Positions 1-7,684 of a stretch of 40,016 nt of DNA are shown piece by piece. The position numbers and the translations under genes were made by a program. Positions within the stretch are counted from its first letter, which is position 1. Each line of letters opens with the position of its first letter. The notes beneath the pieces were generated by a model, which was not told the origin of the DNA, made no database searches, and saw nothing but the letters and a program-made list of their open reading frames with translations. The stretch comes from Cellulomonas hominis. Its GTDB lineage: Bacteria; Actinomycetota; Actinomycetes; Actinomycetales; Cellulomonadaceae. The DNA lies in the NCBI RefSeq assembly GCF_901521055.1, contig NZ_CABEGA010000037.1:1-40016 (forward strand), given 5' to 3'.

Positions 1-1
1 C

Positions 2-388
2 CCCCGCACCTCCCGTGCCTCCCGCGCCCGGGCGGCCCTCGCCGCCGCCGCCCTCGCGCTGACCCTGTCCGCCGCCGCAGCCCCCGCGCAGGCCGCCGAC
101 GAGGTCCTGCCGACCCGCCTGAGCATGGGGCAGTGCGTGAGCGGCGCGTTCTGCGTGTGGTCGGGCACGGGCTACACGGGCGCCTTCTGGTCCACGGGCG
201 CGGTCGGTCTCGCGGAGTCCCCGGTGGGCGTCGCGCGCTCCGTCTGGAACCGCACCTCCGTGGACGTCCGCGTCTACAGCGGCCCGGGCGGCACGGGCTC
301 CGACACGTGCTGGGACGCGGGCGCGCAGACGAGCTCGACGTCGGTGGGCAGCTTCTCGGTCCGTACGATGTCGGCGACGACGTGCTAG
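2..388 (+). CDS. Secreted peptidase inhibitor family I36-like protein, 5' truncated
   Basis: The frame is open from the left edge to the TAG at 386-388, so the true start lies outside the window. The visible N-terminus is an Ala-rich hydrophobic stretch ending in A-Q-A-A, which reads as the end of a Sec signal peptide; the mature protein would be exported. The mature part is about 95 residues and has the pattern G-x-C-x-x-G-x-F-C-x-W followed by Y-T-G, with two further cysteines near the end. This spacing of Cys, Trp and Gly is typical of small actinobacterial proteins annotated as peptidase inhibitor family I36 (beta/gamma-crystallin-like). Inhibitor activity is inferred from family resemblance only. 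It is not obviously linked to the sigma factor that starts 20 bases later. Confidence 0.7.
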   Translation, partial: PRTSRASRARAALAAAALALTLSAAAAPAQAADEVLPTRLSMGQCVSGAFCVWSGTGYTGAFWSTGAVGLAESPVGVARSVWNRTSVDVRVYSGPGGTGSDTCWDAGAQTSSTSVGSFSVRTMSATTC

Positions 389-407
389 CGGATGATCTGA
401 AGGTGAC

Positions 408-1046
408 GTGGGGACGGGCGGCGACGAGGGGGCTGAACCGGCCGACGCGGTGGTGGACGACGCCGCTGCGGCGTTCGCCGCTGCCTACCGCCTCCTCGCC
501 CCCCAGGTCCGCGGGTACGCCCGCCGGCAGGTGCCCGACCACCTCGCCGAGGACGTCGTCTCCGAGACCTTCCTGGTCCTGTGGCGCCGGTGGGCGGACG
601 CCCCGTCCGCCCCGGAGCAGCTGCGCCCCTGGGTGTTCACCGTCGCCCGGCACAAGATCCTGCACGTGCGGGAGCAGCACGGGCGCGCCGCGCACGTCGT
701 CGGCCGGATCGCCGCGATGGAGCCGACCCGCCCCGCGGCCGTGGACCCCGCCGACGCCCTCGCCGCGGCGGACCGCGCCCGCCGGCTGCTCGCGCAGCTC
801 CCGCCCGCCGAGAGCGAGGCGATGGCGCTGACCGTCTGGGCGGGGCTCGCTCCCGCTGAGGCCGCCGCCGTGCTCGGCTGCTCGACGACCGCGCTGACCT
901 CGCGGCTGTCCCGCGCACGGGCCCGGCTGGCGGCCCTGCTCGACGGCGAGGGCGAGTCCCCGACGGACCGCCCGGCCCGCACCCACGACCCCGACCGGGG
1001 CAGCACGCCGGTCACCGCCACGGACCCGGAGAGGAGACGCCGATGA
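408..1046 (+). CDS. ECF-like RNA polymerase sigma-70 family factor
   Basis: The 212-residue protein has the two-domain layout of extracytoplasmic-function sigma factors. Region 2 is around residues 25-90, with a Q-V-R-G-Y-A-R-R start, an A-E-D-V-V-S-E-T-F core and a L-R-P-W-V-F-T-V-A-R-H-K end. Region 4 is around 130-175 with L-P-P-A-E-S-E and a helix-turn-helix ending in S-R-A-R-A-R-L. The roughly 35-residue C-terminal extension is polar and low in complexity. The GTG at 408 is chosen because an AAGGTG-like ribosome site precedes it. The stop overlaps the next start in an ATGA at 1043-1046, so the two are translationally coupled. By family role it recruits core polymerase to a small promoter set, with the downstream membrane protein as the likely partner. 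Confidence 0.85.
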   Translation: MGTGGDEGAEPADAVVDDAAAAFAAAYRLLAPQVRGYARRQVPDHLAEDVVSETFLVLWRRWADAPSAPEQLRPWVFTVARHKILHVREQHGRAAHVVGRIAAMEPTRPAAVDPADALAAADRARRLLAQLPPAESEAMALTVWAGLAPAEAAAVLGCSTTALTSRLSRARARLAALLDGEGESPTDRPARTHDPDRGSTPVTATDPERRRR

Positions 1047-2284
1047 CCGACGACCGCGCCGCCGAGCAGCACCGTGCCGACCAGCGCCGTGCCGACGACG
1101 ACGCCGACGACCGCGCGGCCCTCGACGAGGTCGCGGCGCTCCGTGCCGCCGTCGCGGGCCACGGGCTCGAGCCGGGGACCGCCGGCGACCCGCAGCCCGA
1201 CGAGGCCGCGGTCGCCGCCGCCATCGCCCGGATCGTGGCGGTCCCGCGCGACGGCGCTCCGGGCCCGACGCTCGCGCCGGACGCGACGCTCCCGGAGGAC
1301 GCCCCGGTCCCCGGCGGCGACGTCGTGGAGCTCCGGCCCCGGCACGCGCGGCGCTGGTGGACGGCGGCGGCGGGAGTCGCGGCAGCCGCCGCGGCCGTGG
1401 CCGTCGGCCTGAGCGTCCTGCCCGGGCAGGACCCGGCCCCGGCGGTCGCGCTCGGCTCGCCGCCGATGCTCGCGTACCCCCTGGACCCCGAGCAGCTGGC
1501 CGCCGGCGCGGGCGACCCGGCGCGGGACACCCTGCTGGACCTCGCGGCCGCGGCGGCGGACCAGGACGACCCCGAGCCGGCCGGCCCCGTGCAGCACTCC
1601 CTGTCGCAGAGCTGGCTGATGTCCACCACCGACGACGGCGCGGGCGGGAGCAGCACCACGATCGACCCGACCGTGGTGGAGTCGTGGATCGGCGAGGACG
1701 GTTCCTGGACCATGGCCGAGTGGCGCGGCGCCCACCTCGAGGCGGACGGCCGCCTGGGTGCGCCCGGCACCGCGCCGGAGGACGCCGTCGTGGACCGGCT
1801 CCCCGCCGGGCAGATGGACCCCGACGCGGTGCGCGACCTGCCGCTCGACCCCGCGGCGCTGCGGGCGGAGCTGCTGGAGCCGCTGGCGGGTGTCGGCTGC
1901 GGGCCCGACGGGGACCCGGCGTCGGGCGCCTGGTGCGTCTACCTGGCGGTCACGGACCTGGCCGACCGGTACGTGCTGCCGTCCGCGCTGGAGTCGGCGG
2001 TCTGGACGGTGCTGGCCGAGGAGCCGGGCGTGACGCTCGCGGGGGAGGTCACCGACCGGCTCGGCAGGCGCACCGTGGCCGTCTCCGTGCCGGCACCGGC
2101 GTCCGACCCCGCCCCGACGGTCCGGGTGCTGCTCATCGACCCCGGGACCGGCCGGCTGTCCGGCCGCGAGGAGGTCACGCTGTCCTCCCCGCTGCTGGAG
2201 ATCACCGAGCCGACCGTCACCCTGTTCCGGTACACGCTCGCGTCCGACTGGGTGGCCGAGGTGGGCGGCCCCGGCCGCGGCTGA
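1043..2284 (+). CDS. Membrane-anchored anti-sigma-like protein (CU044_5270-like)
   Basis: The 413-residue protein has an acidic, charged cytoplasmic N-terminus (1-100), one Ala/Val-rich membrane segment at about 105-126 flanked by R-R-W-W, and a large extracytoplasmic domain (127-413). A Cys pair near residues 275-290 could form a disulfide. The sigma gene immediately upstream, the ATGA overlap and this topology are the usual layout of an anti-sigma or sigma-associated sensor. I see no zinc-binding H-x-x-x-C-x-x-C motif, so this is not a classical ZAS anti-sigma factor. The outer domain resembles actinobacterial proteins annotated CU044_5270 family. The anti-sigma role is inferred from context. 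Confidence 0.65.
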   Translation: MTDDRAAEQHRADQRRADDDADDRAALDEVAALRAAVAGHGLEPGTAGDPQPDEAAVAAAIARIVAVPRDGAPGPTLAPDATLPEDAPVPGGDVVELRPRHARRWWTAAAGVAAAAAAVAVGLSVLPGQDPAPAVALGSPPMLAYPLDPEQLAAGAGDPARDTLLDLAAAAADQDDPEPAGPVQHSLSQSWLMSTTDDGAGGSSTTIDPTVVESWIGEDGSWTMAEWRGAHLEADGRLGAPGTAPEDAVVDRLPAGQMDPDAVRDLPLDPAALRAELLEPLAGVGCGPDGDPASGAWCVYLAVTDLADRYVLPSALESAVWTVLAEEPGVTLAGEVTDRLGRRTVAVSVPAPASDPAPTVRVLLIDPGTGRLSGREEVTLSSPLLEITEPTVTLFRYTLASDWVAEVGGPGRG

Positions 2285-2311
2285 CCGCCGAGGTCGACCG
2301 GCCGGAGCCCG

Positions 2312-3178
2312 TCAGGCCTGCAGCTCGACGAGGAGCGCCGGGACCTCGTCCGCGAGCTCCCGCGCGAGGTAGCCGAGCGGCCCGACCCGCGCGGCGAGCC
2401 GGTCCCCGGCGCTGCCGTGCACCGCGGTGCCCCAGCACGCCGCCTGCTCGGGGGAGCACCCGCCCGCGAGCAGCCCCGCGACCGCTCCCGCGAGCACGTC
2501 CCCGCTGCCCGACGTGCCCAGCCCCGCGTAGCCCGTGGCGGACACCCAGCGACGTCCGTCGGGGTGCGCGACGGTGCCGGCGCAGGTCACGACGGCGCCC
2601 CACCGGTCCGCGACCCGCGCGGCGGCGTCGGCGGCCGCCACGTCGTCGACAGCGAGCAGGCGGGCCGCCTCCGCGAGGTTCGGCGTCAGCACGGTGCGGC
2701 CCTCGGGCAGCGTCACCTCGCCGTCGAGACCCGGGAGCACCCCCAGCGCGAACGCGTCGAGCAGCACGGCGGCGTCGGAGCCGGTCAGTGCGTCGAGCAC
2801 CACCCGCACCAGCGCCGCCGAGCCCTCGGGCTCGTCCAGGCCCGGGCCGACGACGACGGCCTGGGCGCGGTCCAGCTCCTGGGCCAGGTGCGGGCCGGGG
2901 CTGCCGGTGGGGGAGCCGTCGCCGGACTCGGGGAGCCCCAGCACCCCGGCCTCGGGCGTCGCCACGGCCAGCGCGGTCGCGACCGACTCCGCGACGGCGA
3001 GCGTGAGCCGCCCGGCGCCGATCCGGAGCGCGGTCAGGCCGGCGAGGGCCGCGGCGCCGGGCGTGCGGCGGGCGCCGCCCACCACGAGCACCGCGCCGCG
3101 CGCGTCCTTGTCGCCGTCGCGCGCCGGCAGCGGCCAGCCGCGCAGCAGGGCGGGGGTGAGGGCCGGCGCGTCAGTCAT
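2312..3178 (-). CDS. nnrD: ADP-dependent (S)-NAD(P)H-hydrate dehydratase
   Basis: This 288-residue ribokinase-fold enzyme should convert damaged NADHX/NADPHX back to NAD(P)H using ADP, in the cytosol. Visible family marks are the N-terminal D-K-D-A-R-G-A-V-L-V-V-G-G block (residues 23-35), a T-P-N-L-A-E-A-A-R-L-L motif, and the anion-hole/catalytic G-S-G-D-V-L-A-G near 224-231. Only the dehydratase half is present: there is no N-terminal NnrE epimerase domain, whereas many bacteria carry a fused NnrE-NnrD. The start overlaps the end of the histidine phosphatase gene by 8 bases, so the two are probably one transcript. It converges on the anti-sigma-like gene with a 27-base gap. Confidence 0.85.
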   Translation of the reverse strand: MTDAPALTPALLRGWPLPARDGDKDARGAVLVVGGARRTPGAAALAGLTALRIGAGRLTLAVAESVATALAVATPEAGVLGLPESGDGSPTGSPGPHLAQELDRAQAVVVGPGLDEPEGSAALVRVVLDALTGSDAAVLLDAFALGVLPGLDGEVTLPEGRTVLTPNLAEAARLLAVDDVAAADAAARVADRWGAVVTCAGTVAHPDGRRWVSATGYAGLGTSGSGDVLAGAVAGLLAGGCSPEQAACWGTAVHGSAGDRLAARVGPLGYLARELADEVPALLVELQA

Positions 3179-3893
3179 CGCCCTGGCCCGGGTGCTCGGT
3201 GACGGCGGAGTCCCGGCCGGCCAGGTGGGCCACCTCGTCGAACTGCTCCGCGGTCCAGCGGTCGGGGCCGCCGGTCAGCACGGTGAGCGACGCGTTCCGC
3301 ACGCTGCGCTCCGCGACCTGCGCCATCAGCTCGTCCTCCGTGAGGCCCTCGCACACGTACCGCAGCAGCCAGATCACCGCGTCGTGGCAGACGACGAGCA
3401 CCCGGCGACCCTGCTCGCGGCGCGTGAGGTCCCCGACCAGCGAGCGCAGCCGCAGCGCGACGTCGGCCCAGGACTCGCCGCCGGGCGGCCGGTAGTACAT
3501 CTTGCCGAGGTGGTCGCGGCGGGCCGCCTCCTGCGGGAACCGGGCGTCGACGCCGTGGCTCGTCCAGCCGTCGAGGATGCCGAGCTCGCGGTCCCGCAGC
3601 CGCTCGTCGACCACCGGCCGCAGGTCGAGGCCGGCCTTCTCGACCGCCAGCTCCGCGGTGCGCCGGGCCCGCACGTACGGCGAGCACCACAGCGCCTGGG
3701 GGGCCTGGTCGGCGGGGAGGGTCGCGAGGTGGGCGCCGAGCGCCCGGGCCTGCTCCTCGCCGGTGGCGGACAGCGGGGTGTCGGCGTCGCGGGTGGTGAT
3801 GCCGACCGACTCGGCCCCGGCGCGCTCGGCGCGGGTGGCGGCGACGTTCCCCTCGCTCTCCCCGTGGCGGACGAGGACGAGTGTGCTGGTCAT
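3171..3893 (-). CDS. Histidine phosphatase family protein (phosphoglycerate mutase-like)
   Basis: The 240-residue protein carries the phosphohistidine signature L-V-R-H-G-E-S with the nucleophile at His10, a second-shell Arg in C-S-P-Y-V-R-A-R-R-T-A, the acid/base Glu near residue 103 (D-R-E-L-G) and the second catalytic His at 170 (V-V-C-H-D). It belongs to the broad branch-1 histidine phosphatases; substrate cannot be read from sequence, and a true glycolytic mutase is less likely than a general phosphatase. It is first in an operon with nnrD, which starts inside its last codons. Upstream lies a 131-base divergent region shared with adhP. A possible -10 (GACGGT) sits 6 bases before the ATG and overlaps a GAGGG ribosome site. 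Confidence 0.85.
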   Translation of the reverse strand: MTSTLVLVRHGESEGNVAATRAERAGAESVGITTRDADTPLSATGEEQARALGAHLATLPADQAPQALWCSPYVRARRTAELAVEKAGLDLRPVVDERLRDRELGILDGWTSHGVDARFPQEAARRDHLGKMYYRPPGGESWADVALRLRSLVGDLTRREQGRRVLVVCHDAVIWLLRYVCEGLTEDELMAQVAERSVRNASLTVLTGGPDRWTAEQFDEVAHLAGRDSAVTEHPGQGDD

Positions 3894-3987
3894 GCCCTCA
3901 CCGTCGCAGCACGCCGGGGGCTGCGCATCCGCAGCGGCGGTGGGCCCGAGGTCCTGGGCCGACCGCCTGTCGCTGTCGCTACCGTGA

Positions 3988-4005
3988 TTGTGACAGCGTT
4001 CACAA
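3988..4005 (+). promoter_or_regulatory. Rex- or CRP/FNR-type operator upstream of adhP
   Basis: An 18-base palindrome reads TTGTGA, six bases, TCACAA. Both half-sites match the Rex consensus (TTGTGA-N6-TCACAA), and the inner 16 bases equally match the CRP/GlxR consensus TGTGA-N6-TCACA. It ends 19 bases before the adhP start. In actinobacteria Rex (a sensor of NADH/NAD+) commonly controls alcohol dehydrogenase genes, which favours Rex. The centre CAGCGT is GC-rich, less typical of Rex, so a CRP-family protein remains possible. Confidence 0.7.
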
Positions 4006-4024
4006 AGATCGAAGGAGATCCGCC

Positions 4025-5053
4025 GTGCCCGAGATGATGAAGGCCGCGGTCGTGCGCGACCTCGGTGCCCCCCTGGTGGTCGAGGAGCGGCCGGTGCCGG
4101 TGCCGGGACCGCACGAGGCCCTGGTGAGGGTCGACTACTCGGGCGTCTGCCACACGGACCTGCACGCCGCGCGGGGCGACTGGCCCGTCCGGCCGGTCCC
4201 GCCGTTCGTGCCGGGTCACGAGGGCGCGGGCACCGTGGTCGCCGTCGGTGCGGAGGTCCGCGGGGTCCGGGAGGGCGACCGCCTGGGCAACGCCTGGCTC
4301 GCGACCGCCTGCGGCACCTGCGTCGACTGCCTGCGCGGCTGGGAGACGCTCTGCACCGCGCAGCAGAACTCCGGCTACTCGGTGGACGGCTCGTTCGCCG
4401 AGTACATGCTCGTCGACGCCCGGTACGCGCCGCGGATCCCCGAGGGCGTCGACACCGCCGGCGTCACCGCGGTGCTCTGCGCGGGCGTGACCGTCTACAA
4501 GGGCCTGAAGGTCACGGGCGCGAAGCCGGGCGACTGGGTGGTCGTGTCGGGGATCGGCGGGCTCGGCCACATGGCGATCCAGTACGCCGCCGCGATGGGC
4601 TACCGCGTCATCGCGGTGACGGGGTCCGAGTCGAAGCGCGCGTCGGCGCTCGAGTACGGCGCCGAGCTGGTGGTGAACTACCGCGACGGCGACCCGGGCG
4701 AGGCGGTGCACGACCTGGTGGGCGGCGCGCACGCGGCGCTCGTGACGGCCGTGAGCGAGTCGACGTTCCCGCAGGCGCTGTCGATGCTGCGGCGCGGCGG
4801 CACGGTGTCGCTGGTCGGGCTGCCGCCGGGGACCTTCCCCCTGTCGATCTTCGACACGGTGCTGCGGGGCCTGACCGTGCGCGGGTCGATCGTCGGGACC
4901 CGCCTGGACATGATCGAGGCCGTCGACTTCTTCGCGCGCGGGGCCGTCCGCACCAAGTACGAGCTGCGCCCGCTGGACGCGGTGAACGACGTGTTCACGC
5001 GGATGGAGGCCGGCACGATCGACGGGCGGGTGGTGCTCGACCTCGGGCTGTGA
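4025..5053 (+). CDS. adhP: Zinc-dependent alcohol dehydrogenase (AdhP type)
   Basis: This 342-residue medium-chain dehydrogenase should interconvert primary alcohols and aldehydes with NAD(H). Catalytic-zinc ligands are visible at Cys42 (V-C-H-T-D-L-H) and His65-Glu66 (P-G-H-E-G). The structural-zinc cysteines are C96, C99, C102 and C110 (C-G-T-C-V-D-C then E-T-L-C). The NAD-binding glycine motif is G-I-G-G-L-G-H. The GTG at 4025 is chosen over the longer upstream reading because AAGGAGATC precedes it and the family begins M-K-A-A-V-V. The length suits the AdhP group. The gene is monocistronic, with a Rex/CRP-like palindrome just upstream, which suggests redox or oxygen control of ethanol/acetaldehyde metabolism. 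Confidence 0.92.
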   Translation: MPEMMKAAVVRDLGAPLVVEERPVPVPGPHEALVRVDYSGVCHTDLHAARGDWPVRPVPPFVPGHEGAGTVVAVGAEVRGVREGDRLGNAWLATACGTCVDCLRGWETLCTAQQNSGYSVDGSFAEYMLVDARYAPRIPEGVDTAGVTAVLCAGVTVYKGLKVTGAKPGDWVVVSGIGGLGHMAIQYAAAMGYRVIAVTGSESKRASALEYGAELVVNYRDGDPGEAVHDLVGGAHAALVTAVSESTFPQALSMLRRGGTVSLVGLPPGTFPLSIFDTVLRGLTVRGSIVGTRLDMIEAVDFFARGAVRTKYELRPLDAVNDVFTRMEAGTIDGRVVLDLGL

Positions 5054-5121
5054 CCCCGCTGTGACGGCGGGCCCGGGCCGGTGTGACTCGCTGTGACACG
5101 GGTCACACCGATCCGGTGTGA
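5049..5121. repeat. Helically phased TGTGA half-site cluster
   Basis: TGTGA occurs at 5049 (overlapping the adhP stop), 5060, 5082, 5092 and 5117, and its complement TCACA at 5103. Steps of 11, 22, 10 and 11 bases place the first five elements on about the same helix face. 5092-5107 forms a perfect TGTGA-N6-TCACA palindrome, like the adhP operator. The cluster lies between two convergent gene ends, not at an obvious promoter. Confidence 0.6.
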
Positions 5122-5122
5122 C
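5102..5122. terminator. Hairpin after adhP
   Basis: GTCACACCG (5102-5110) pairs perfectly with CGGTGTGAC (5114-5122) around the loop ATC. It overlaps the TGTGA cluster, and its left arm can instead pair with TGTGAC at 5092-5097, so two folds exclude each other. There is no U-tract, so termination is a guess. Confidence 0.4.
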
Positions 5123-5187
5123 GAACCGGCGCTCCCTGCGGACTACACGGATGACACGGCCGGACGGTGGAGGGACCCGACGGCGTG

Positions 5188-5233
5188 GGGTGGCCCGTCC
5201 GAGCCCGCAGGGGGCGGCTCGGCCGGGCCACCC
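5188..5233. terminator. Bidirectional terminator-like hairpin
   Basis: GGGTGGCCCG (5188-5197) pairs with CGGGCCACCC (5224-5233). Inside, CCGAGCC (5199-5205) pairs with GGCTCGG (5216-5222), leaving a 10-base loop and one T/C mismatch. It sits 5 bases past the stop of the minus-strand flavodoxin gene and 134 bases past adhP, so it can serve both convergent genes. No U-tract is present, as is common in high-GC actinobacteria. Confidence 0.7.
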
Positions 5234-5238
5234 GTCTG

Positions 5239-5844
5239 TCAGCTCGCGGGCGGGCCCAGCGGGACGGCGGCCAGCGCGCGTGCCACCCCCACCAGGTTCT
5301 GCGCCATCGCGCGTCCCGTCGCGTGGCTCCACTCGTGGCCCTCGTCGGTCTCCGAGTAGCTCGGGCCCGGCCCGGGGCCCCGGTTCCAGTAGGTCCAGGC
5401 CTGCGGGGCGATCGTGAACCCGATGTCGGCCAGCCCGCCGGCGATCTCGGAGATCACGTGGTGCGCGCCGTCCTCGTTCCCCGTGACCACGACGCCCGCG
5501 ACGCGGTTGTAGGCGACCGGGCGGCCGTCGTCGTCGGTCTCGGAGATCATCGCGTCCAGCCGCTCCAGCGCCCGCTGCGCGTAGGACGACGGGTGGCCCA
5601 CCCAGGTGGGGGTCGCGAGCACCAGGATCTCCGAGCGCAGGATCTCCTCCCGGACCGCCGGCCACTCGTCGCCCTCGCCGAGGTCGGACTCGACGCCCGG
5701 CGGGAGGTGGTGGTCGGCGAGCCGGACGGTCCGCACCTCGACCCCGTGACCCTCCAGGGCCTCGACGACGACCTGCGCCAGCGCACCCGTGTTCGACGGC
5801 TCCGGCGACGGCTTCAGCGTGCAGTTCAGGACCACGGCTCTCAT
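5239..5844 (-). CDS. Flavodoxin family / NAD(P)H-dependent FMN reductase-like protein
   Basis: The 201-residue protein starts with a beta strand and a phosphate-binding loop (V-L-N-C-T-L-K-P-S-P-E-P-S-N-T) and has the flavin-contact segment T-P-T-W-V-G-H-P-S-S near residues 78-87, both typical of the NADPH-dependent FMN reductase branch of the flavodoxin fold. It should bind FMN and pass electrons from NAD(P)H to quinones or other acceptors; the true acceptor is unknown. No membrane segment or signal peptide is visible, so it is cytosolic. It starts 27 bases after the mqo stop on the same strand, but a CACGGT hexamer exactly 6 bases before the ATG could act as its own -10 for a leaderless message. 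Confidence 0.75.
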   Translation of the reverse strand: MRAVVLNCTLKPSPEPSNTGALAQVVVEALEGHGVEVRTVRLADHHLPPGVESDLGEGDEWPAVREEILRSEILVLATPTWVGHPSSYAQRALERLDAMISETDDDGRPVAYNRVAGVVVTGNEDGAHHVISEIAGGLADIGFTIAPQAWTYWNRGPGPGPSYSETDEGHEWSHATGRAMAQNLVGVARALAAVPLGPPAS

Positions 5845-5871
5845 GGACCCACCGTGCCGCAGCCGCGGGGA

Positions 5872-7548
5872 TCAGGCGACCGGGGTGTCCCGGCGTCGCG
5901 GGGGGACGGGGCGCCGCGGCCGGCGCACCGGCGCGGGGTCGGCGGCGACCGGCGCGCTCTCGTCGCGCCGACGGTCCTCGTGCGGGCTCGCGGGGTCCGG
6001 GGTCGCGAGGTCCGTGGTCGCCGCGCCCGGGGTCGCGGGGTCCGCGGTCGGCAGGTCCGGGTCCGCGTCCGGCCCGTCGGCGTCCACGGCGGGGCCGCTC
6101 GGGCCGGTCGCGGTCCCGGCGGGTGCGGCCCCGGCGGTGGCGGCGAGGCCCGGCATCATCCGCTCCAGGCGCGGCTGCCAGCCGTCGAAGCGCGCCGGGA
6201 AGCACCGCTGGAGCAGGTCGAGCATGGCCGCCGCGGCGGTGGACGCGCCGGGGGAGGCCCCCAGCAGGCCGGCGATCGAGCCGTCGGCGGCGGTGACCAG
6301 CTCGGTGCCGAACTCCAGGACGCCCCCGCCCTTGCCCCGCTTGATCACCTGGACGCGCTGCCCGGCGGTGATGAGCTCCCACCCGCGGGACCGGGCGGAC
6401 GGCATGAACCCGCGCAGCGTGCGCAGGCGGGCCTCGCGCGTCGCCAGCACCTCGCCGATGAGGTACTTCAGCAGGTCCAGGTTGTGCAGGCCGACGGCGA
6501 GCATCGGCACGACGTTGCCCGGGCGGACCGTGCGCAGCAGGTCCAGCCACGAGCCCTGCTTGAGGAACTTCATGCTCCAGCCCGCGTAGGGCCCGAACAT
6601 CAGGGCCGGGGTGCCGCCGACCACGCGGGTGTCGAGGTGCGGCACGGACATCGGCGGGGAGCCCACGGCCGCCTTGCCGTAGACCTTCGCGCGGTGCTGC
6701 GCGACGACGTCCGGGTCGGTGGTGCGCAGGAACTGCCCGCTGATCGGGAAGCCGGCGTAGCCCTTGATCTCGTCGATGCCGGAGGCCTGCAGCAGCCGCA
6801 GCGCGCCGCCGCCCGCGCCGATGAACACGAACCGCGCGTCGAGCGTCGACCGCGTCGGGCTGGCGTTCCACGACCGGTCGACCAGGTGCAGCCGCCAGGA
6901 GCCGTCGCGGCGGCGGCGGACCCGGCGGACCTCGTGCTGCAGCCGGACGGTCGCGCCGCGCGCCACCAGGTCGTCGACGAGGTGCCGCGTCAGGGCGCCG
7001 TAGTCGACGTCCGTGCCGTCGTCGGCGCGGGTGGCGGCGACCGGCTCGCCGGGGTCGCGGCCCGCCATCACCAGCGGGGCCCACTGCGCGATCGTCGCGG
7101 GGTCGTCCGTGAACTCGAGGTGGGCGAACCGGGGGTGGGCCGTCAGGGCGGCGTGCCGGCGCCGCAGGTAGTCGACGTCGGCGGTGCCGCGGACGAACGT
7201 CACGTGCGGCACGGGGGACAGGAACCGGTCGTCGGGCAGCCGGCCCTGGTCGCGCAGGTGGTCCCACAGCTCGCGGGACAGGGCGAACTGCTCGTTGATC
7301 GTCACGGCCTTGGCGATGTCGATCGAGCCGTCGGCGCGCTCCGGCGTGTAGTTCAGCTCGCAGAGCGCGGCGTGGCCGGTGCCGGCGTTGTTCCAGGCGT
7401 CGGTGCTCTCCAGGGCGATGCCGTCCAGCCGCTCGACGATCTCGATCCGCCAGGACGGCTCGAGCTCCGACAGCAGCGTTGCGAGAGTGGCGGACATGAT
7501 GCCGCCACCGACCAGGACGACGTCGACCGGCTCACCGTTTGAGGACAC
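5872..7548 (-). CDS. mqo: Malate:quinone oxidoreductase with long C-terminal tail
   Basis: This membrane-associated FAD enzyme oxidises malate to oxaloacetate and passes electrons to quinone, replacing or supplementing NAD malate dehydrogenase in the TCA cycle. The N-terminus has the FAD motif D-V-V-L-V-G-G-G-I-M-S-A-T-L, and the body has A-T-R-A-D-D-G-T-D-V-D-Y-G and G-P-Y-A-G-W-S-M-K-F-L-K blocks characteristic of Mqo. The GTG at 7548 is preferred over the longer open frame to 7926 because the family begins just before the FAD motif. Residues about 472-558 are an added tail of 87 residues, Pro/Ala/Asp-rich then Arg-rich. It has no counterpart that I know of in typical Mqo, which is around 490-500 residues. 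Confidence 0.9.
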   Translation of the reverse strand: MSSNGEPVDVVLVGGGIMSATLATLLSELEPSWRIEIVERLDGIALESTDAWNNAGTGHAALCELNYTPERADGSIDIAKAVTINEQFALSRELWDHLRDQGRLPDDRFLSPVPHVTFVRGTADVDYLRRRHAALTAHPRFAHLEFTDDPATIAQWAPLVMAGRDPGEPVAATRADDGTDVDYGALTRHLVDDLVARGATVRLQHEVRRVRRRRDGSWRLHLVDRSWNASPTRSTLDARFVFIGAGGGALRLLQASGIDEIKGYAGFPISGQFLRTTDPDVVAQHRAKVYGKAAVGSPPMSVPHLDTRVVGGTPALMFGPYAGWSMKFLKQGSWLDLLRTVRPGNVVPMLAVGLHNLDLLKYLIGEVLATREARLRTLRGFMPSARSRGWELITAGQRVQVIKRGKGGGVLEFGTELVTAADGSIAGLLGASPGASTAAAAMLDLLQRCFPARFDGWQPRLERMMPGLAATAGAAPAGTATGPSGPAVDADGPDADPDLPTADPATPGAATTDLATPDPASPHEDRRRDESAPVAADPAPVRRPRRPVPPRRRDTPVA

Positions 7549-7554
7549 CGTTCG

Positions 7555-7560
7555 ATGGTA
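7555..7560 (-). promoter_or_regulatory. Predicted -10 of leaderless mqo promoter
   Basis: On the minus strand TACCAT (matching TANNNT) ends 6 bases before the GTG start, so transcription would begin at or next to the start codon. No ribosome-binding site is visible. The -35 region is weak. Confidence 0.5.
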
Positions 7561-7684
7561 ACCAGCGCGGCGGGGCGGTCGCGCACCATCCCCGGCGGGC
7601 GGACACCAGGGACGTAGGTCCTCCGTCGTGATCCGGACGCCCCTCCGGCGTGCGAGGCGACCGCGACGGTGCCACCGTGGGCCC

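Noticed and set aside
3881..4024. Longer N-terminus for adhP
   Set aside because: The extra residues are unlike the family, cross the operator palindrome, and lack the AAGGAGATC ribosome site that precedes the GTG at 4025.
6000..6080. Repeated GGGGTCG/GGTCC runs in the mqo tail as a mobile or regulatory repeat
   Set aside because: The runs are irregular and are explained by Pro/Ala/Asp-Thr codons in the low-complexity C-terminal tail.
3890..7267. 1125-codon open frame on the minus strand
   Set aside because: It crosses adhP, the flavodoxin gene and mqo in wrong frames and gives Arg/Pro/Ala-rich low-complexity protein.
5167..7542. 791-codon open frame on the plus strand
   Set aside because: It is antisense to mqo and the flavodoxin gene, with no recognisable motif and biased composition.
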